Shown: positions 17,040 to 25,467 of the stretch, piece by piece | Numbering within the stretch: position 1 is the first letter of the stretch | How the letters are laid out: each line of letters begins with the position of its first letter | Assembly (NCBI GenBank): GCA_036558305.1 | Contig: DATBFX010000341.1 | Location: 1 to 64,000 of the forward strand | Direction of reading: 5' to 3' | Length of the DNA stretch: 64,000 nt | Source: DATBFX01 sp036558305 | GTDB taxonomy: Bacteria; Chloroflexota; Chloroflexia; Thermomicrobiales; UBA6265 | Program-made: the position numbers and the translations under genes | Notes under the pieces: generated by a model | The model's database searches: none | Seen by the model: the letters and a program-made list of their open reading frames with translations, nothing else | What the model was told of the DNA's origin: nothing

Positions 17040-17083
17040 CGATCGAGGAATTTCTCAAACACCGGTGAAGGGAGCGAAACCCT

Positions 17084-17362
17084 ATGACACGCCGATACAG
17101 CATCGTCTTGACGCCAGAACCCGATGGCTCGGCACTTAATGTCACAAGTCCGGACTTTCCGGCGCTTGTTACGTTTGGAGAAACTCGCGAAGAAGCGCTC
17201 GCAATGGCCCTCGATTGCGCAAAGGCCCTGATCCTCACCTACCTCGATCACGGCTGGGATATTCCCGAAGAAGGCGGGCGCGCAGAGGTGGCGACGATAG
17301 AAGTCGACCTCGACGAACTCCGGAAGCGGTTGGAATCTGAGAAGATGGCTGTGCGAGCCTAA
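17084..17362 (+). CDS. hicB: HicB-like antitoxin
   Basis: Partner antitoxin of the HicA at 16854, 92 residues, ATG at 17084 with GGGAG upstream. It has the partial RNase-H-fold HicB core: YSIVLTPEPDGSALNVTSPDFPALVTFGET, then EEALAMALDCAKALI. The segment after about residue 65 is a short acidic/helical tail. No ribbon-helix-helix or helix-turn-helix domain follows, so autoregulation would need the complex. It is clearly paralogous to the HicB at 23450. Confidence 0.88.
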   Translation: MTRRYSIVLTPEPDGSALNVTSPDFPALVTFGETREEALAMALDCAKALILTYLDHGWDIPEEGGRAEVATIEVDLDELRKRLESEKMAVRA

Positions 17363-17474
17363 CCGGTTGTCGATCCAGGCGCATCGATCGCAATCCCCGA
17401 TTGCCCTTAGGCGACGGTCGGCTAGGGCCCTGAAAGACGCGTACTGAACGTGATGCCGAGATCGGGGAGGACCA

Positions 17475-18473
17475 ATGGTTGTGCGGGTGTTCCAGGTCGA
17501 TCGGTCGCCGCGGATGATGCCGTACGCCTTCGAACACGAGGCGATCCGGAGAGCGGGCGGCGAGTTCGTCGTCGACCATTGCACGTCCGAAACCGAAATC
17601 GTGGAGCGGGCGCAAGGAGCGGAGATACTCTTCGTCGCGGGGTCGCGATTGGTGACGCCGGTCGTGATGGATGCGCTGCCGCGCTGCCGTTTGATCGCGC
17701 GTTGGGCGGTCGGGTATGACATCATCGACGTTGAGGCAGCGACGGCGCGCGGGATCGCGGTTGCCAACTCTCCGTCCTACTGCAGCGAAGAGGTCGCGGA
17801 GCACACGATCGGACTTCTGTTCGCCGTGGCGCGGCGATTCGTCGTGAGCCACGAGCGGATGCGTCGGGGTGAATGGCAGCACCCCGGCGGACAGATCCAC
17901 CGTCTGGCGACACGTACGCTGGGGATCATCGGGTGCGGGCGGATCGGGTCGAAGGTCGCCGCCAGGGCACTGGGTCTCGGCATTCACGTTGTCGCCCACG
18001 ACGCGTATCGTTCGTCTGAAGCGCTCCGAGCAACTGGGGTCACACCCCGGACGTTCGACGAGGTGCTCGCGGAGGCCGACTACGTGACGGTTCACGTCCC
18101 GCTGTCGGCAGAGACCAGGCACCTCATCGACGCGTCGGCGCTTGCCAAAATGAAACCCGAGGCGATGCTCATCAACACGAGCCGGGGACCGGTGATCGAC
18201 GAGAGCGCGTTAATCGAGGCGTTGTCATCCGGACGGTTGGCCGGTGCGGCGCTCGACGTGTTCGAAGAGGAGCCGCTCGATCCGGCGAGTCCGCTGCTTT
18301 CGCTGGAACAGGTCGTCCTGACTCCGCACTATGCCGCCTACTCTGTCGAAAGCATCGACGCATTGCGGCGCGAGATCTGCCAGACCGCCGCGAGCTGGAT
18401 CGCCGACGGTTGGAGCGAGAACGTGGTGAATCCCGAGGTCAGGGAAAAGTTGCGGCCGCGGTCGCCCCGCTGA
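17475..18473 (+). CDS. D-isomer-specific 2-hydroxyacid dehydrogenase (CtBP/phosphoglycerate-DH-like)
   Basis: NAD-dependent 2-hydroxyacid dehydrogenase of 332 residues, interconverting a D-2-hydroxyacid and a 2-oxoacid. NAD-binding fingerprint GIIGCGRIGSKVAARA in the middle; catalytic Arg in NTSRGPVIDE, Glu in DVFEEEPL and His in LTPHYAAYS. The N-terminal half resembles the C-terminal-binding-protein-like subgroup (ARWAVGYDIIDVEAAT). GGGAGG precedes the ATG at 17475. It lies directly downstream of hicB and upstream of the hydrolase/cupin pair. Substrate unknown. Confidence 0.9.
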   Translation: MVVRVFQVDRSPRMMPYAFEHEAIRRAGGEFVVDHCTSETEIVERAQGAEILFVAGSRLVTPVVMDALPRCRLIARWAVGYDIIDVEAATARGIAVANSPSYCSEEVAEHTIGLLFAVARRFVVSHERMRRGEWQHPGGQIHRLATRTLGIIGCGRIGSKVAARALGLGIHVVAHDAYRSSEALRATGVTPRTFDEVLAEADYVTVHVPLSAETRHLIDASALAKMKPEAMLINTSRGPVIDESALIEALSSGRLAGAALDVFEEEPLDPASPLLSLEQVVLTPHYAAYSVESIDALRREICQTAASWIADGWSENVVNPEVREKLRPRSPR

Positions 18474-18516
18474 GCGGACCGTGCGACGGGCGGGTGCCCG
18501 GTGCAGAGAGGTGCAG

Positions 18517-19386
18517 ATGTTCGACGGGTTCGAACTCGCGAAGATCGACACCGATGAGGCGGTGATCCGCGTGCGCCACGGCGGCAGCGGACCGCCGCTC
18601 TTGTTGCTCCACGGCCATCCCCAGACGCACGTGATGTGGCACAAGGTGGCGCCGCTCCTGGCGCGCGACTTCACGGTCGTGGCACCGGATCTCCGCGGTT
18701 ACGGCGACAGCTCCAAACCGCCGACGACCCCGGATCACGAACCCTATTCGAAGCGGGCGATGGCGCGCGATCAAGTCGCGCTGATGCGGCACCTGGGGTT
18801 CGAGCGATTTTTCGTGGCCGGGCACGACCGCGGCGGTCGGTGCGCGTACCGGTTGGCACTGGATCATCCAGACCACGTCCTCAAGCTGGCGGTGCTCGAC
18901 ATCGTGCCGACGGGAGAGACATTTCGCCGCGCCGACATGGCGTTCGGGCTGGGATACTGGCACTGGTTCTTCCTCGCCCAACCGTACGATTTGCCGGAGC
19001 GGATGATCGGTGCCAACCCCGACAACTACTACTATCGTCAGCGCGACCTCTTCGACCCGGAGGCCCTCGCCGACTACCTCCGTTGCGTCCACGATCCGGC
19101 GACGATCCACGCCATGTGCGAGGACTACCGCGCCGGCGCCACGTACGATTTCGCCCTCGACGAGGCCGATCGGGGGACACGGCGGATCGCCTGTCCGCTC
19201 CTCGCCCTCTGGGGGCGTCGGGGTCGGCTGGAAGAGTGGTACGACGTGCTCGCGATCTGGGGCGATTGGGCCGACGACGTCCGCGGTCGCGCCCTCGACT
19301 GCGGACACTATCTCGCCGAGGAAGCACCGGACGAGACGTACGCGGAGTTGCACGCGTTCTTCCAGTCCGAGCGCGAGGCAGCATGA
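18517..19386 (+). CDS. Alpha/beta hydrolase of the haloacetate (fluoroacetate) dehalogenase family
   Basis: 289 residues from the ATG at 18517. The active-site set known from fluoroacetate dehalogenases is present: nucleophile Asp104 with Arg105 and Arg108 (GHDRGGRCAYRLALD), Asp128, the halide-pocket pair His149-Trp150 (GYWHWFFLAQP), a Tyr at 204 or 210, and catalytic His264 (DCGHYLAEEAPDET). HGHPQTHVMWHKVAPLL and DLRGYGDSSKP are typical of this branch. Related epoxide hydrolases share the Asp nucleophile but lack the His-Trp pair. The cupin gene overlaps its stop by four bases, so they are co-translated. Real substrate not known. Confidence 0.85.
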   Translation: MFDGFELAKIDTDEAVIRVRHGGSGPPLLLLHGHPQTHVMWHKVAPLLARDFTVVAPDLRGYGDSSKPPTTPDHEPYSKRAMARDQVALMRHLGFERFFVAGHDRGGRCAYRLALDHPDHVLKLAVLDIVPTGETFRRADMAFGLGYWHWFFLAQPYDLPERMIGANPDNYYYRQRDLFDPEALADYLRCVHDPATIHAMCEDYRAGATYDFALDEADRGTRRIACPLLALWGRRGRLEEWYDVLAIWGDWADDVRGRALDCGHYLAEEAPDETYAELHAFFQSEREAA

Positions 19387-19850
19387 ACGACCCGCTCGGC
19401 GACGGTGCCCCGCTTTCGGCGGAAGTCGGTGCCGCGCCGCTCACCGGCCGCGTGCTCGGATCGGCGCGGTCGAGTTTTGCCGTGGCGGAGTGGACCGACC
19501 CCGGCGGTGAACCCGATCCGCCGCGCTTCGTCGCTCCGTTCCATGTGCACGAGCAGGACGACGAAGCGTGGTACGTCCTCGAAGGAACCCTTCGGTTTCG
19601 GCTGGGCGACCGCGAACTGGATGTGGCGGCCGGCTCGGCGATCCTGGTCCCCCGTGGTACCGCGCACACGTTCTGGAATCCGCACCGAGAGCGAGCACGC
19701 TACCTGATCGTGATGACGCCGAACATCCTCGGTTTGATCGAAGACATTCATGCGCTGGCGGACCGAGACGCGGGTGCTATGCGGGCGGTATTTGCGCGCC
19801 ACGACAGCCGGTTGGTCGAACCGCGTTCTCGCGACGACGACGACGGTTGA
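19383..19850 (+). CDS. Cupin-domain protein
   Basis: 155-residue single-cupin protein starting at the ATG overlapping the previous stop (ATGA). Metal-binding motif 1 reads PFHVHEQDDEAWYVLEGTLRFRLG (two His and a Glu) and motif 2 GSAILVPRGTAHTFWN (His). The C-terminal 45 residues are charged and helical. Small cupins of this type are isomerases, dioxygenases or sugar-binding proteins. Coupled expression with the dehalogenase-like hydrolase suggests they process the same compound, but this is inference. Confidence 0.88.
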   Translation: MNDPLGDGAPLSAEVGAAPLTGRVLGSARSSFAVAEWTDPGGEPDPPRFVAPFHVHEQDDEAWYVLEGTLRFRLGDRELDVAAGSAILVPRGTAHTFWNPHRERARYLIVMTPNILGLIEDIHALADRDAGAMRAVFARHDSRLVEPRSRDDDDG

Positions 19851-19913
19851 CGATGCAGTTGGATTTGGCTGCAGGTTGGTTTGGATGCAATGCGACGAGG
19901 TTTGATAGCTCCG

Positions 19914-20615
19914 TCAGGCGGAGACGGCCCCGGCAGCCATCGTTCGCTCGAAGGCATAACGCAGCGAGCCGCCGCAGCCGCCTGCATTCGCCGCGGCAAT
20001 GAGTGTCTCCACGAACCCCGCACCGTCAGTGGTGGTCGCCGGCTCGCTCACGTTCCGACGAATCGCCTCGGCCACGAGGTAAAGCAGGTCGTTGAGACAT
20101 TTGAAGTCGGCGACGATCGGGGCCAATTCGGAATCGAACGGCGGACGAATGGCGCGGGCCGAGAGTGTGAGATGGACAAACCACTCCGCAAGAAACACCC
20201 GGCGTTGATCGGATTCGAGGAGCGCAGAGGCTGCGGCATTAGGCCCTGCCGATCCATTGCTTGATGCATCCGGGGTGGTGCTTGCGACCGCCTCGCGAAA
20301 CGCTTGCTGAGCTGAGTCCTCACAACGCCAGGCACGTGACTTGCTGAAAACCCCATCGACGAGCGCGCGGTCTGGATAGCCGCCTCGGCCGTGGTCCAAG
20401 TCGGACCTCAGCTGACTGGTCAGATTGTGCAGGAGTTCGTTGAGGCAGATGAACTGCCCGAGAGTGCGATAGGCATCGGTATCGGGAGCGGGATAATAAG
20501 CGCGAACATCGATCACCAACTCCCAGGCGAGCCTGGAAAGGAACGCCAATCGACGGTCGGAACCGACGATCTCGGCGACCCGATCACGAATGTGCGTGGC
20601 TGCTGCGTTAGCCAT
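19914..20615 (-). CDS. Unknown helical protein with internal duplication
   Basis: 233 residues, no family recognised. Two halves are similar: about 22-70 (RLAFLSRLAWELVIDVRAYY ... FICLNELLHNLTSQL) and about 136-186 (RVFLAEWFVHLTLSARAI ... FKCLNDLLYLVAEAI). Each is an alpha-helical unit with a conserved CLN(E/D)LL core, so the gene arose by tandem duplication of a roughly 50-residue module. It starts inside the end of the interrupted ParB-like gene (20608-20913), an overlap of 8 bases in the ancestral reading, so the two formed a translationally coupled pair. No signal peptide. Possibly half of a toxin-antitoxin-like or regulatory pair, unproven. Confidence 0.7.
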   Translation of the reverse strand: MANAAATHIRDRVAEIVGSDRRLAFLSRLAWELVIDVRAYYPAPDTDAYRTLGQFICLNELLHNLTSQLRSDLDHGRGGYPDRALVDGVFSKSRAWRCEDSAQQAFREAVASTTPDASSNGSAGPNAAASALLESDQRRVFLAEWFVHLTLSARAIRPPFDSELAPIVADFKCLNDLLYLVAEAIRRNVSEPATTTDGAGFVETLIAAANAGGCGGSLRYAFERTMAAGAVSA

Positions 20616-20913
20616 CGAAATCCTCCAATGGCCGCGGGTGGTGCGTCACCCGCGGCAAGGAGTCTACGTCATAGCCTCATTCTTGCAGAATCCACACCCG
20701 CGTGTTGCCGTCCAAGACGGTTCCGTCTGGTTTGACGGTCAACGGACTCCTCGTTCCGGGTCGCAGCGTCGCCACGATGATGTCGGTTGGCTGCGCCTCC
20801 CAATACGAGAACGAGGGATTAGCCCTGATCGTTTCCTCGGCATGTGCAAATCGCAGGTACGGTTGCTTGGCCGATCCGAACGCGGCACGTCCTTCACCTC
20901 CGTGCTCGCCCAA
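20608..20913 (-). pseudogene. ParB/sulfiredoxin-like small protein gene interrupted by an in-frame TGA
   Basis: From a TTG at 20913 (GGAGGTG upstream) the protein reads to GTVLDGNTRVWILQE and stops at TGA, 20679-20677. The same frame continues without interruption as GYDVDSLPRVTHHPRPLEDFDG to a TAA at 20610-20608. DGNTRxxxLxERG followed by YDVxSLPR is the usual layout of small ParB/Srx-fold proteins, so the TGA most simply replaces an Arg CGA (one transition). Without readthrough the product is 78 residues and lacks its end. The original stop overlaps the start of the duplicated-helix protein at 20615. Confidence 0.7.
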
Positions 20914-20954
20914 CGAGTTGCCACCTCCGCGCCGCTACGATCGACCGGTCCGTC

Positions 20955-22097
20955 TCACGGGTGCTCACCGAAATACTCAGTGCCCGGTCGCACGTAACCG
21001 CGGGCAACCTCGTCGTTCACCTCCAGGCCGATGCCTGGCTTGTCGGTGAGGACGACGTGGCCGTTTTGGATCACCGGCTGGTCCTGGAGAGTCAGGTCTT
21101 CCCAACCGGGGTAGTCGATCCAGTGCCACTCCATGACCAGGAAGTTGGGAATCGACGCACAGACGTGTGCCGACGCCATTGTTCCCAACGGACCGCAGAC
21201 GTTGTGCGGGGCCAAGGGGACGTAATAGACCTCGGCCATGTTGGCGATTTTGCGGCACTCCGAGAGCCCCCCGCACTTCGGGATGTCCGGCATGATGTAG
21301 TCGACCGCCTGTTGTTCCAGCAGGTCGCGGAATCCCCAGCGCAGGTAGAGGTTTTCGCCGGTGCAGAGCGGGACCGGTGAGACGCGCTTGATCTCGCGCA
21401 TCGCGGCGACGTTCTCGGGTGGCACCGGTTCCTCCAACCAGAGGAGTTTGAACGGCGCCATCGTACGGGCGACGGCGATGCCGCTGGCGATGTCGTAGCG
21501 CCCGTGCATGTCGATCGCGAGGTCGACCTGGGGACCGACGGCGTCGCGGACGGCGGCGACCCGTTCGACCATCCAATCGAGTTCGCCGTTCGAGGCGTGC
21601 CAGTTCCAGCGGTCGGTGCGGAACCCGGCGCGGGTTTCGTCGACGTCGAACTTGATCGCGTCGAAACCGAGGGCGACCGCCTCCTTTGCCCGCCGCGCAT
21701 ACGACTCGGGCGAGAAATCCTCGCCGCCGTGGCAGTCGCAGTAGAGACGGACGGTGTCGCGGAATTTCCCGCCGAGCAGACGGTAGACGGGGACGCCGAG
21801 CGCCTTGCCGGCCAGGTCCCAAAGCGCGATCTCGATCCCGGTCATCGCGGTCACGGTCGCTCCCGCCATCGCCCCGTCGAAGAGACGGGAGCGCCGCATC
21901 TGCTCAAACAGACGATCCACGTTGAGGGGGTCTTCGCCGACGATGTAGCGTTTGAGGGCGTGGACCATCGCCGGGCAGCCCTCGCCGCCGTGGATGCACT
22001 CGCCGTTGCCGATCAGTCCCTCGTCGGTGTAGATGCGAACGTAGGTGGAATACCCGTGTCCCTTGATCTCGGCGGTCCGAATGTCGGTGATCTTCAC
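20955..22097 (-). CDS. Mandelate racemase/muconate lactonizing enzyme family (galactonate-dehydratase-like)
   Basis: Enolase-superfamily enzyme, 380 residues from a GTG at 22097 with GAGGAG upstream. N-terminal capping domain and then the barrel: DAIKFDVDE (Lys), metal ligands Asp in VDLAIDMHGRYD, Glu in WLEEPVPPEN and Glu in CTGENLYLRW, PDIPKCGG, and catalytic His in APHNVCGPLG. The DMHG (His after Asp) and the APHN His point to acid-sugar dehydratases such as galactonate dehydratase rather than racemases. It follows the RraA-like gene by 25 bases; together they could dehydrate a sugar acid and cleave the product. Confidence 0.9.
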   Translation of the reverse strand: MKITDIRTAEIKGHGYSTYVRIYTDEGLIGNGECIHGGEGCPAMVHALKRYIVGEDPLNVDRLFEQMRRSRLFDGAMAGATVTAMTGIEIALWDLAGKALGVPVYRLLGGKFRDTVRLYCDCHGGEDFSPESYARRAKEAVALGFDAIKFDVDETRAGFRTDRWNWHASNGELDWMVERVAAVRDAVGPQVDLAIDMHGRYDIASGIAVARTMAPFKLLWLEEPVPPENVAAMREIKRVSPVPLCTGENLYLRWGFRDLLEQQAVDYIMPDIPKCGGLSECRKIANMAEVYYVPLAPHNVCGPLGTMASAHVCASIPNFLVMEWHWIDYPGWEDLTLQDQPVIQNGHVVLTDKPGIGLEVNDEVARGYVRPGTEYFGEHP

Positions 22098-22122
22098 GCG
22101 CGATCTCCTCGGCGATCGATGC

Positions 22123-22908
22123 TCAATGGCCGGACGCCGCGGGCGGCGCCGACGGTTCGGGGTGCACCTGGCGACCGGTTTCGGTGGTGTATTCGGCCGT
22201 CTTCTCCGGCGTCGGCGGATAGTAGTCGTGGACCGATCCCCCGGCGGCGATCTTGGCGCGAATCCACTCTTCGAGCAGTTCCTTGGGCGGACCGGCCGTT
22301 GCGACCAACTCGGCCAGGTCCAGCGGCATCGCCAGCACCGCTTCGTCGTCGGCGAGAATCACATCACCGGGGAGCACCTGGACACCTGCCATGTTGATCG
22401 GCCGGTCGAAGTCGATCGCGACCAGGTCACGTCCGCTCGGTGCCGGATGGGTCGTCGCGGTGTAGACCGGTAATCCGACCTCCATGAGGTAGGGCGCGTC
22501 GCGCACCGCGCCGTGGATCACGGCCGCGGCGGCACCGCGTGCCAGCAGCCGGGCCGCCAGGATGTCGCCGATGATGCCGGCCGTCGGCACGCCGAGGGCG
22601 TCGACGCAGAAGACGTCACCCGGCTCGATCGACTCGATCAAGACGATCTCCGCCGAGGTGCGCCGCGCCACCGGATCCGGTGGTCCTTCCGGCCCGCGCC
22701 GCATCAAATACCGACACGTCCGCGCCCGACCGACGATCCGCCGACCGAGACCGAGCGTCTGGAGCGGCCGCAAGCCCCTCATGTAGCTGTTCCGCCAGCC
22801 GAGCTTCAGGAGCAACTGGTTGGCGGAGGCGGTACTGACGAGGGCGAGATCGTCTTTGATTGCCTCGAAACGTGCTCTTTCGGTCGGTCCCCATGAGATA
22901 TCAGTCAT
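22123..22908 (-). CDS. RraA-like aldolase/regulator family protein
   Basis: 261 residues, of the RraA/HMG-aldolase (demethylmenaquinone methyltransferase-like) fold. Family motifs: PGDVFCVDALGVPTAGIIGDILAARLLARGAAAAVIHGAVRDAPYL, with the Arg-Asp pair used for substrate and metal binding in HMG/CHA aldolases, followed by PVYTATTHPAPS. True RraA proteins regulate RNase E but are about 160 residues. The extra N- and C-terminal segments and the neighbouring sugar-acid dehydratase favour a class II-type pyruvate aldolase role. First gene of a two-gene minus-strand operon. Confidence 0.85.
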   Translation of the reverse strand: MTDISWGPTERARFEAIKDDLALVSTASANQLLLKLGWRNSYMRGLRPLQTLGLGRRIVGRARTCRYLMRRGPEGPPDPVARRTSAEIVLIESIEPGDVFCVDALGVPTAGIIGDILAARLLARGAAAAVIHGAVRDAPYLMEVGLPVYTATTHPAPSGRDLVAIDFDRPINMAGVQVLPGDVILADDEAVLAMPLDLAELVATAGPPKELLEEWIRAKIAAGGSVHDYYPPTPEKTAEYTTETGRQVHPEPSAPPAASGH

Positions 22909-23217
22909 GCGATCCGTTCCTCATTCGGAAGTGCGTCGTAGACGACCACTCCCCCGTTCCGCTTGCCACGTCGTTTGGGCCGGGCAACGCTCTGGCACCT
23001 GGCAACGCGTGCGTGAAGGCAGGTCCCGCTGGGAGAGCAGCCAACGAAGATTATCAGGTCGGCGACACCACGGCGACGGCCACGCGTACGAGAGCGATGC
23101 AGGGCGTACGGTGGCGGGATCCGAGCACTGAGCAGCCGGCGGACCGGTTGTGGCACACTCGTAACTGCGGTCGACGCACAGGGAGCGCATCGACGGCACC
23201 GGGCTGGGAATGAAGCA
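22909..23217. other. 309-bp divergent spacer between rraA-like gene and second hicA
   Basis: No gene supported. It must hold the promoters of the leftward rraA-like operon and the rightward hicAB2-carboxylase genes. I cannot assign boxes with confidence and see no clear inverted repeat longer than 7 bp. Confidence 0.45.
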
Positions 23218-23436
23218 ATGCCGAAGCTGCCGCCGATGACGGTGCGGGAGGTTGAGACGATTCTCGGGCGGGCTGGTTTCGTTTTTGTTCGGCAAACCGA
23301 TCACCGCATCTGGCGACACCCCGATGGGCGCGCCGTCTCGGTCCCGGCCCACCGCGGCGATCTCAGACCCGGGACACTCCGCAACATCGTCGAACAGGCG
23401 GGGATGACCGTGGACGAGGTCCTCGGGTTTCGCTAG
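23218..23436 (+). CDS. hicA: HicA-like mRNA interferase toxin (intact paralogue)
   Basis: 72-residue HicA, complete. MTVREVETILGRAGFVFVRQTDHRIWRH includes the His of the catalytic strand, and the chain ends GTLRNIVEQAGMTVDEVLGFR as usual. It is similar throughout to the HicA at 16854, which lacks the last ten residues. The gene is followed after 13 bases by its hicB. Toxin activity would need to be neutralised by the adjacent antitoxin; whether the two hicAB pairs cross-talk is unknown. Confidence 0.9.
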   Translation: MPKLPPMTVREVETILGRAGFVFVRQTDHRIWRHPDGRAVSVPAHRGDLRPGTLRNIVEQAGMTVDEVLGFR

Positions 23437-23449
23437 GGGAGAGAGACCG

Positions 23450-23728
23450 ATGCAACCTCATCGCTACACCATTCTGCTGACACCCGAAGAAGACGGCGGA
23501 TTTACGGCGACGTCTCCCTTTTTCCCGGGTCTCGTCACCTTCGGCGAGACCCGAGACGAGGCGATCGCGATGGCGCTCGATGCGGCAAAAGGGCTGCTGC
23601 TGGTCAAACTCGAATACGGCGACCCCATCCCGATCGAGGTCGATGCGCCAGAACTGGCGACGATCGAGGTCGACCTCCCCTCGCTCCGGGCGCAACTGGC
23701 GGCCGAAAAGGTGACGGCGACGGCGTAG
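23450..23728 (+). CDS. hicB: HicB-like antitoxin (second copy)
   Basis: 92-residue HicB without a DNA-binding tail: YTILLTPEEDGGFTATSPFFPGLVTFGET and DEAIAMALDAAKGLL. It has the same length and layout as the HicB at 17084 (both end TIEVDL..LR..L..EK). The stop (23728) lies 73 bases before the carboxyltransferase start I favour, with the carboxyltransferase frame open from base 23730, so the toxin-antitoxin genes have been joined to the head of the carboxylase operon. Confidence 0.9.
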   Translation: MQPHRYTILLTPEEDGGFTATSPFFPGLVTFGETRDEAIAMALDAAKGLLLVKLEYGDPIPIEVDAPELATIEVDLPSLRAQLAAEKVTATA

Positions 23729-23801
23729 CATGCAGACAATTGATCTGGGTACCGGCGTTATCGCAAGCACGTTCACACCCGAAGGTGCGACGACGGGACA
23801 C

Positions 23802-25394
23802 ATGGCAACGACTCAGACAAACGCTCCTCCCAATCACCTCCAAGCAAACACCGCCGCCGTCGAAGAGCTGCGGGATCGCTTGGCGCACGCGGCGGCCGGT
23901 GGCGGCGAGGCGGCGCAGGCACGGCAGCGGGCGCGCGGGAAGATGCCGGTGCGCGAACGGATCGAGCGCGTGCTCGACGCGGCGTCGCCGTTCCTTGAGC
24001 TCTCGCCGCTGGCGGCGGAGGGGATGTACGAGGGCGCGAGTCCAGGGGCCGGCATCGTCACCGGCATCGGGCGGATCGGTGGTCGCGAGGTCGTCGTCGT
24101 CGCCAACGATCCGACGGTCAAGGGTGGCACGTACTTCCCGATGACCGTCAAAAAGCACCTGCGCGCGCAGGAGATCGCCCTCGCGAACCGGTTGCCGTGT
24201 CTCTACCTCGTCGATTCTGGTGGTGCCTTCCTACCGCTGCAGAGCGAGGTTTTTCCCGACAAGGACCACTTCGGCCGCATCTTCCGCAACCAGGCGGTCC
24301 TGTCGGCGCACGGCTTGCGGCAGGTGGCGATCGTGCTCGGATCGTGCACCGCCGGCGGTGCGTACGTGCCGGCCATGTGCGACGAGGCGGTGATCGTGCG
24401 CGGCGCGGGCACGATCTTCCTGGCCGGACCGCCGTTGGTGAAGGCGGCGACCGGCGAAGAGGTCTCGGCCGAGGAGTTGGGTGGCGCCGATGTCCACGGC
24501 CGGATCAGCGGCGTCGTCGACTACGTCGCGGACGACGAGCCGGCAGCGCTGGCGTTGGCCCGCGACTTGATGAGCGCACCGCGGCCCGAACCACCGCCGA
24601 CCCCATGGCAGCGTGAGACGATCCGCGAGATCGAGGAGGACCCCGAGGACTTGCTCTCCCTGGTGCCGCCCGACCCCCGTCATCCCTACGACGTGCGCGG
24701 CGTTTTGCGGCGGGTGCTCGATGGCAGCAGACTCCGCGAGTTCAAGGCGGACTATGGCCAGACGCTGGTCTGCGCCTTCGGCCACCTCTACGGGATTCCG
24801 GTCGGCGTGATCGCCAACAACGGCATCCTTTTTCCCGAATCGGCGCGGAAGGGCGCGCACTTCGTGATGCTCTGCGCTCAGCAACGGATCCCGCTCCTTT
24901 TCTTCCAAAACATCACAGGGTTCATCGTCGGTCGTAAGTACGAGCACGAGGGCGTGGCGCGGGACGGGGCGAAGATGGTCGCCGCCGTCGCCGTCGCCCA
25001 GGTACCGAAGATCACGGTCATGATCGGGGCCAGCTACGGCGCCGGGAACTATGCGATGTGCGGTCGCGCCTACGACCCGCGTTTCGTCTTTTCCTGGCCG
25101 ACCCACCGGATCGCGGTGATGGGTGGCGAGCAGGCGGCCGGTGTCCTGACCGATATCCGGCGGCACAGCGCGACGGCCCGCGGCCTCGACCTCGACGAAG
25201 CAGGCCTGGCGGCCATCCGCGAGGAGGTCGAAGCCCGGTACGCGGAGGAAGCAAGCCCCTACTACGCAACCGCCCGACTCTGGGACGACGGGATCATCGA
25301 CCCACGGCAGACACGCCAAGTCGTCGGTCTTGCTTTGGCAACGACCTTGAACGCGCCGATTCCAGAAACCGAGTATGGGGTGTTGCGGATTTGA
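23802..25394 (+). CDS. liuB: Acyl-CoA carboxylase carboxyltransferase subunit (methylcrotonyl-CoA carboxylase beta-like)
   Basis: Carboxyltransferase of 530 residues moving CO2 from biotin to an acyl-CoA. I start at the ATG at 23802, which gives a family-like beginning (HLQANTAAVEELRDRL); an ATG at 23730 would add 24 odd residues. Signatures: SGGAFLPLQ, GSCTAGGAYVPAMCDEAVIV, FLAGPPLVKAATGEEVSAEELGGADVH, and in the C-terminal half FFQNITGFIVG and ASYGAGNYAMCGRAYDPRF. These match MCC-type (liuB/accD) rather than propionyl-type subunits. The biotin carboxylase partner is at 27089, separated by vapBC and the enoyl-CoA hydratase gene. Confidence 0.92.
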   Translation: MATTQTNAPPNHLQANTAAVEELRDRLAHAAAGGGEAAQARQRARGKMPVRERIERVLDAASPFLELSPLAAEGMYEGASPGAGIVTGIGRIGGREVVVVANDPTVKGGTYFPMTVKKHLRAQEIALANRLPCLYLVDSGGAFLPLQSEVFPDKDHFGRIFRNQAVLSAHGLRQVAIVLGSCTAGGAYVPAMCDEAVIVRGAGTIFLAGPPLVKAATGEEVSAEELGGADVHGRISGVVDYVADDEPAALALARDLMSAPRPEPPPTPWQRETIREIEEDPEDLLSLVPPDPRHPYDVRGVLRRVLDGSRLREFKADYGQTLVCAFGHLYGIPVGVIANNGILFPESARKGAHFVMLCAQQRIPLLFFQNITGFIVGRKYEHEGVARDGAKMVAAVAVAQVPKITVMIGASYGAGNYAMCGRAYDPRFVFSWPTHRIAVMGGEQAAGVLTDIRRHSATARGLDLDEAGLAAIREEVEARYAEEASPYYATARLWDDGIIDPRQTRQVVGLALATTLNAPIPETEYGVLRI

Positions 25395-25467
25395 GTCGAC
25401 AGCGAAAAATATTGCCCCGTGTTCGCACAATCGATAGAGCTGTTGCGCTACGTCCCGGCCTATGCGC

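Noticed and set aside
20677..20679. TGA as selenocysteine or programmed readthrough in the ParB-like gene
   Set aside because: The position is Arg in the family as I know it, and I see no SECIS-like hairpin directly downstream. A nonsense change is simpler.
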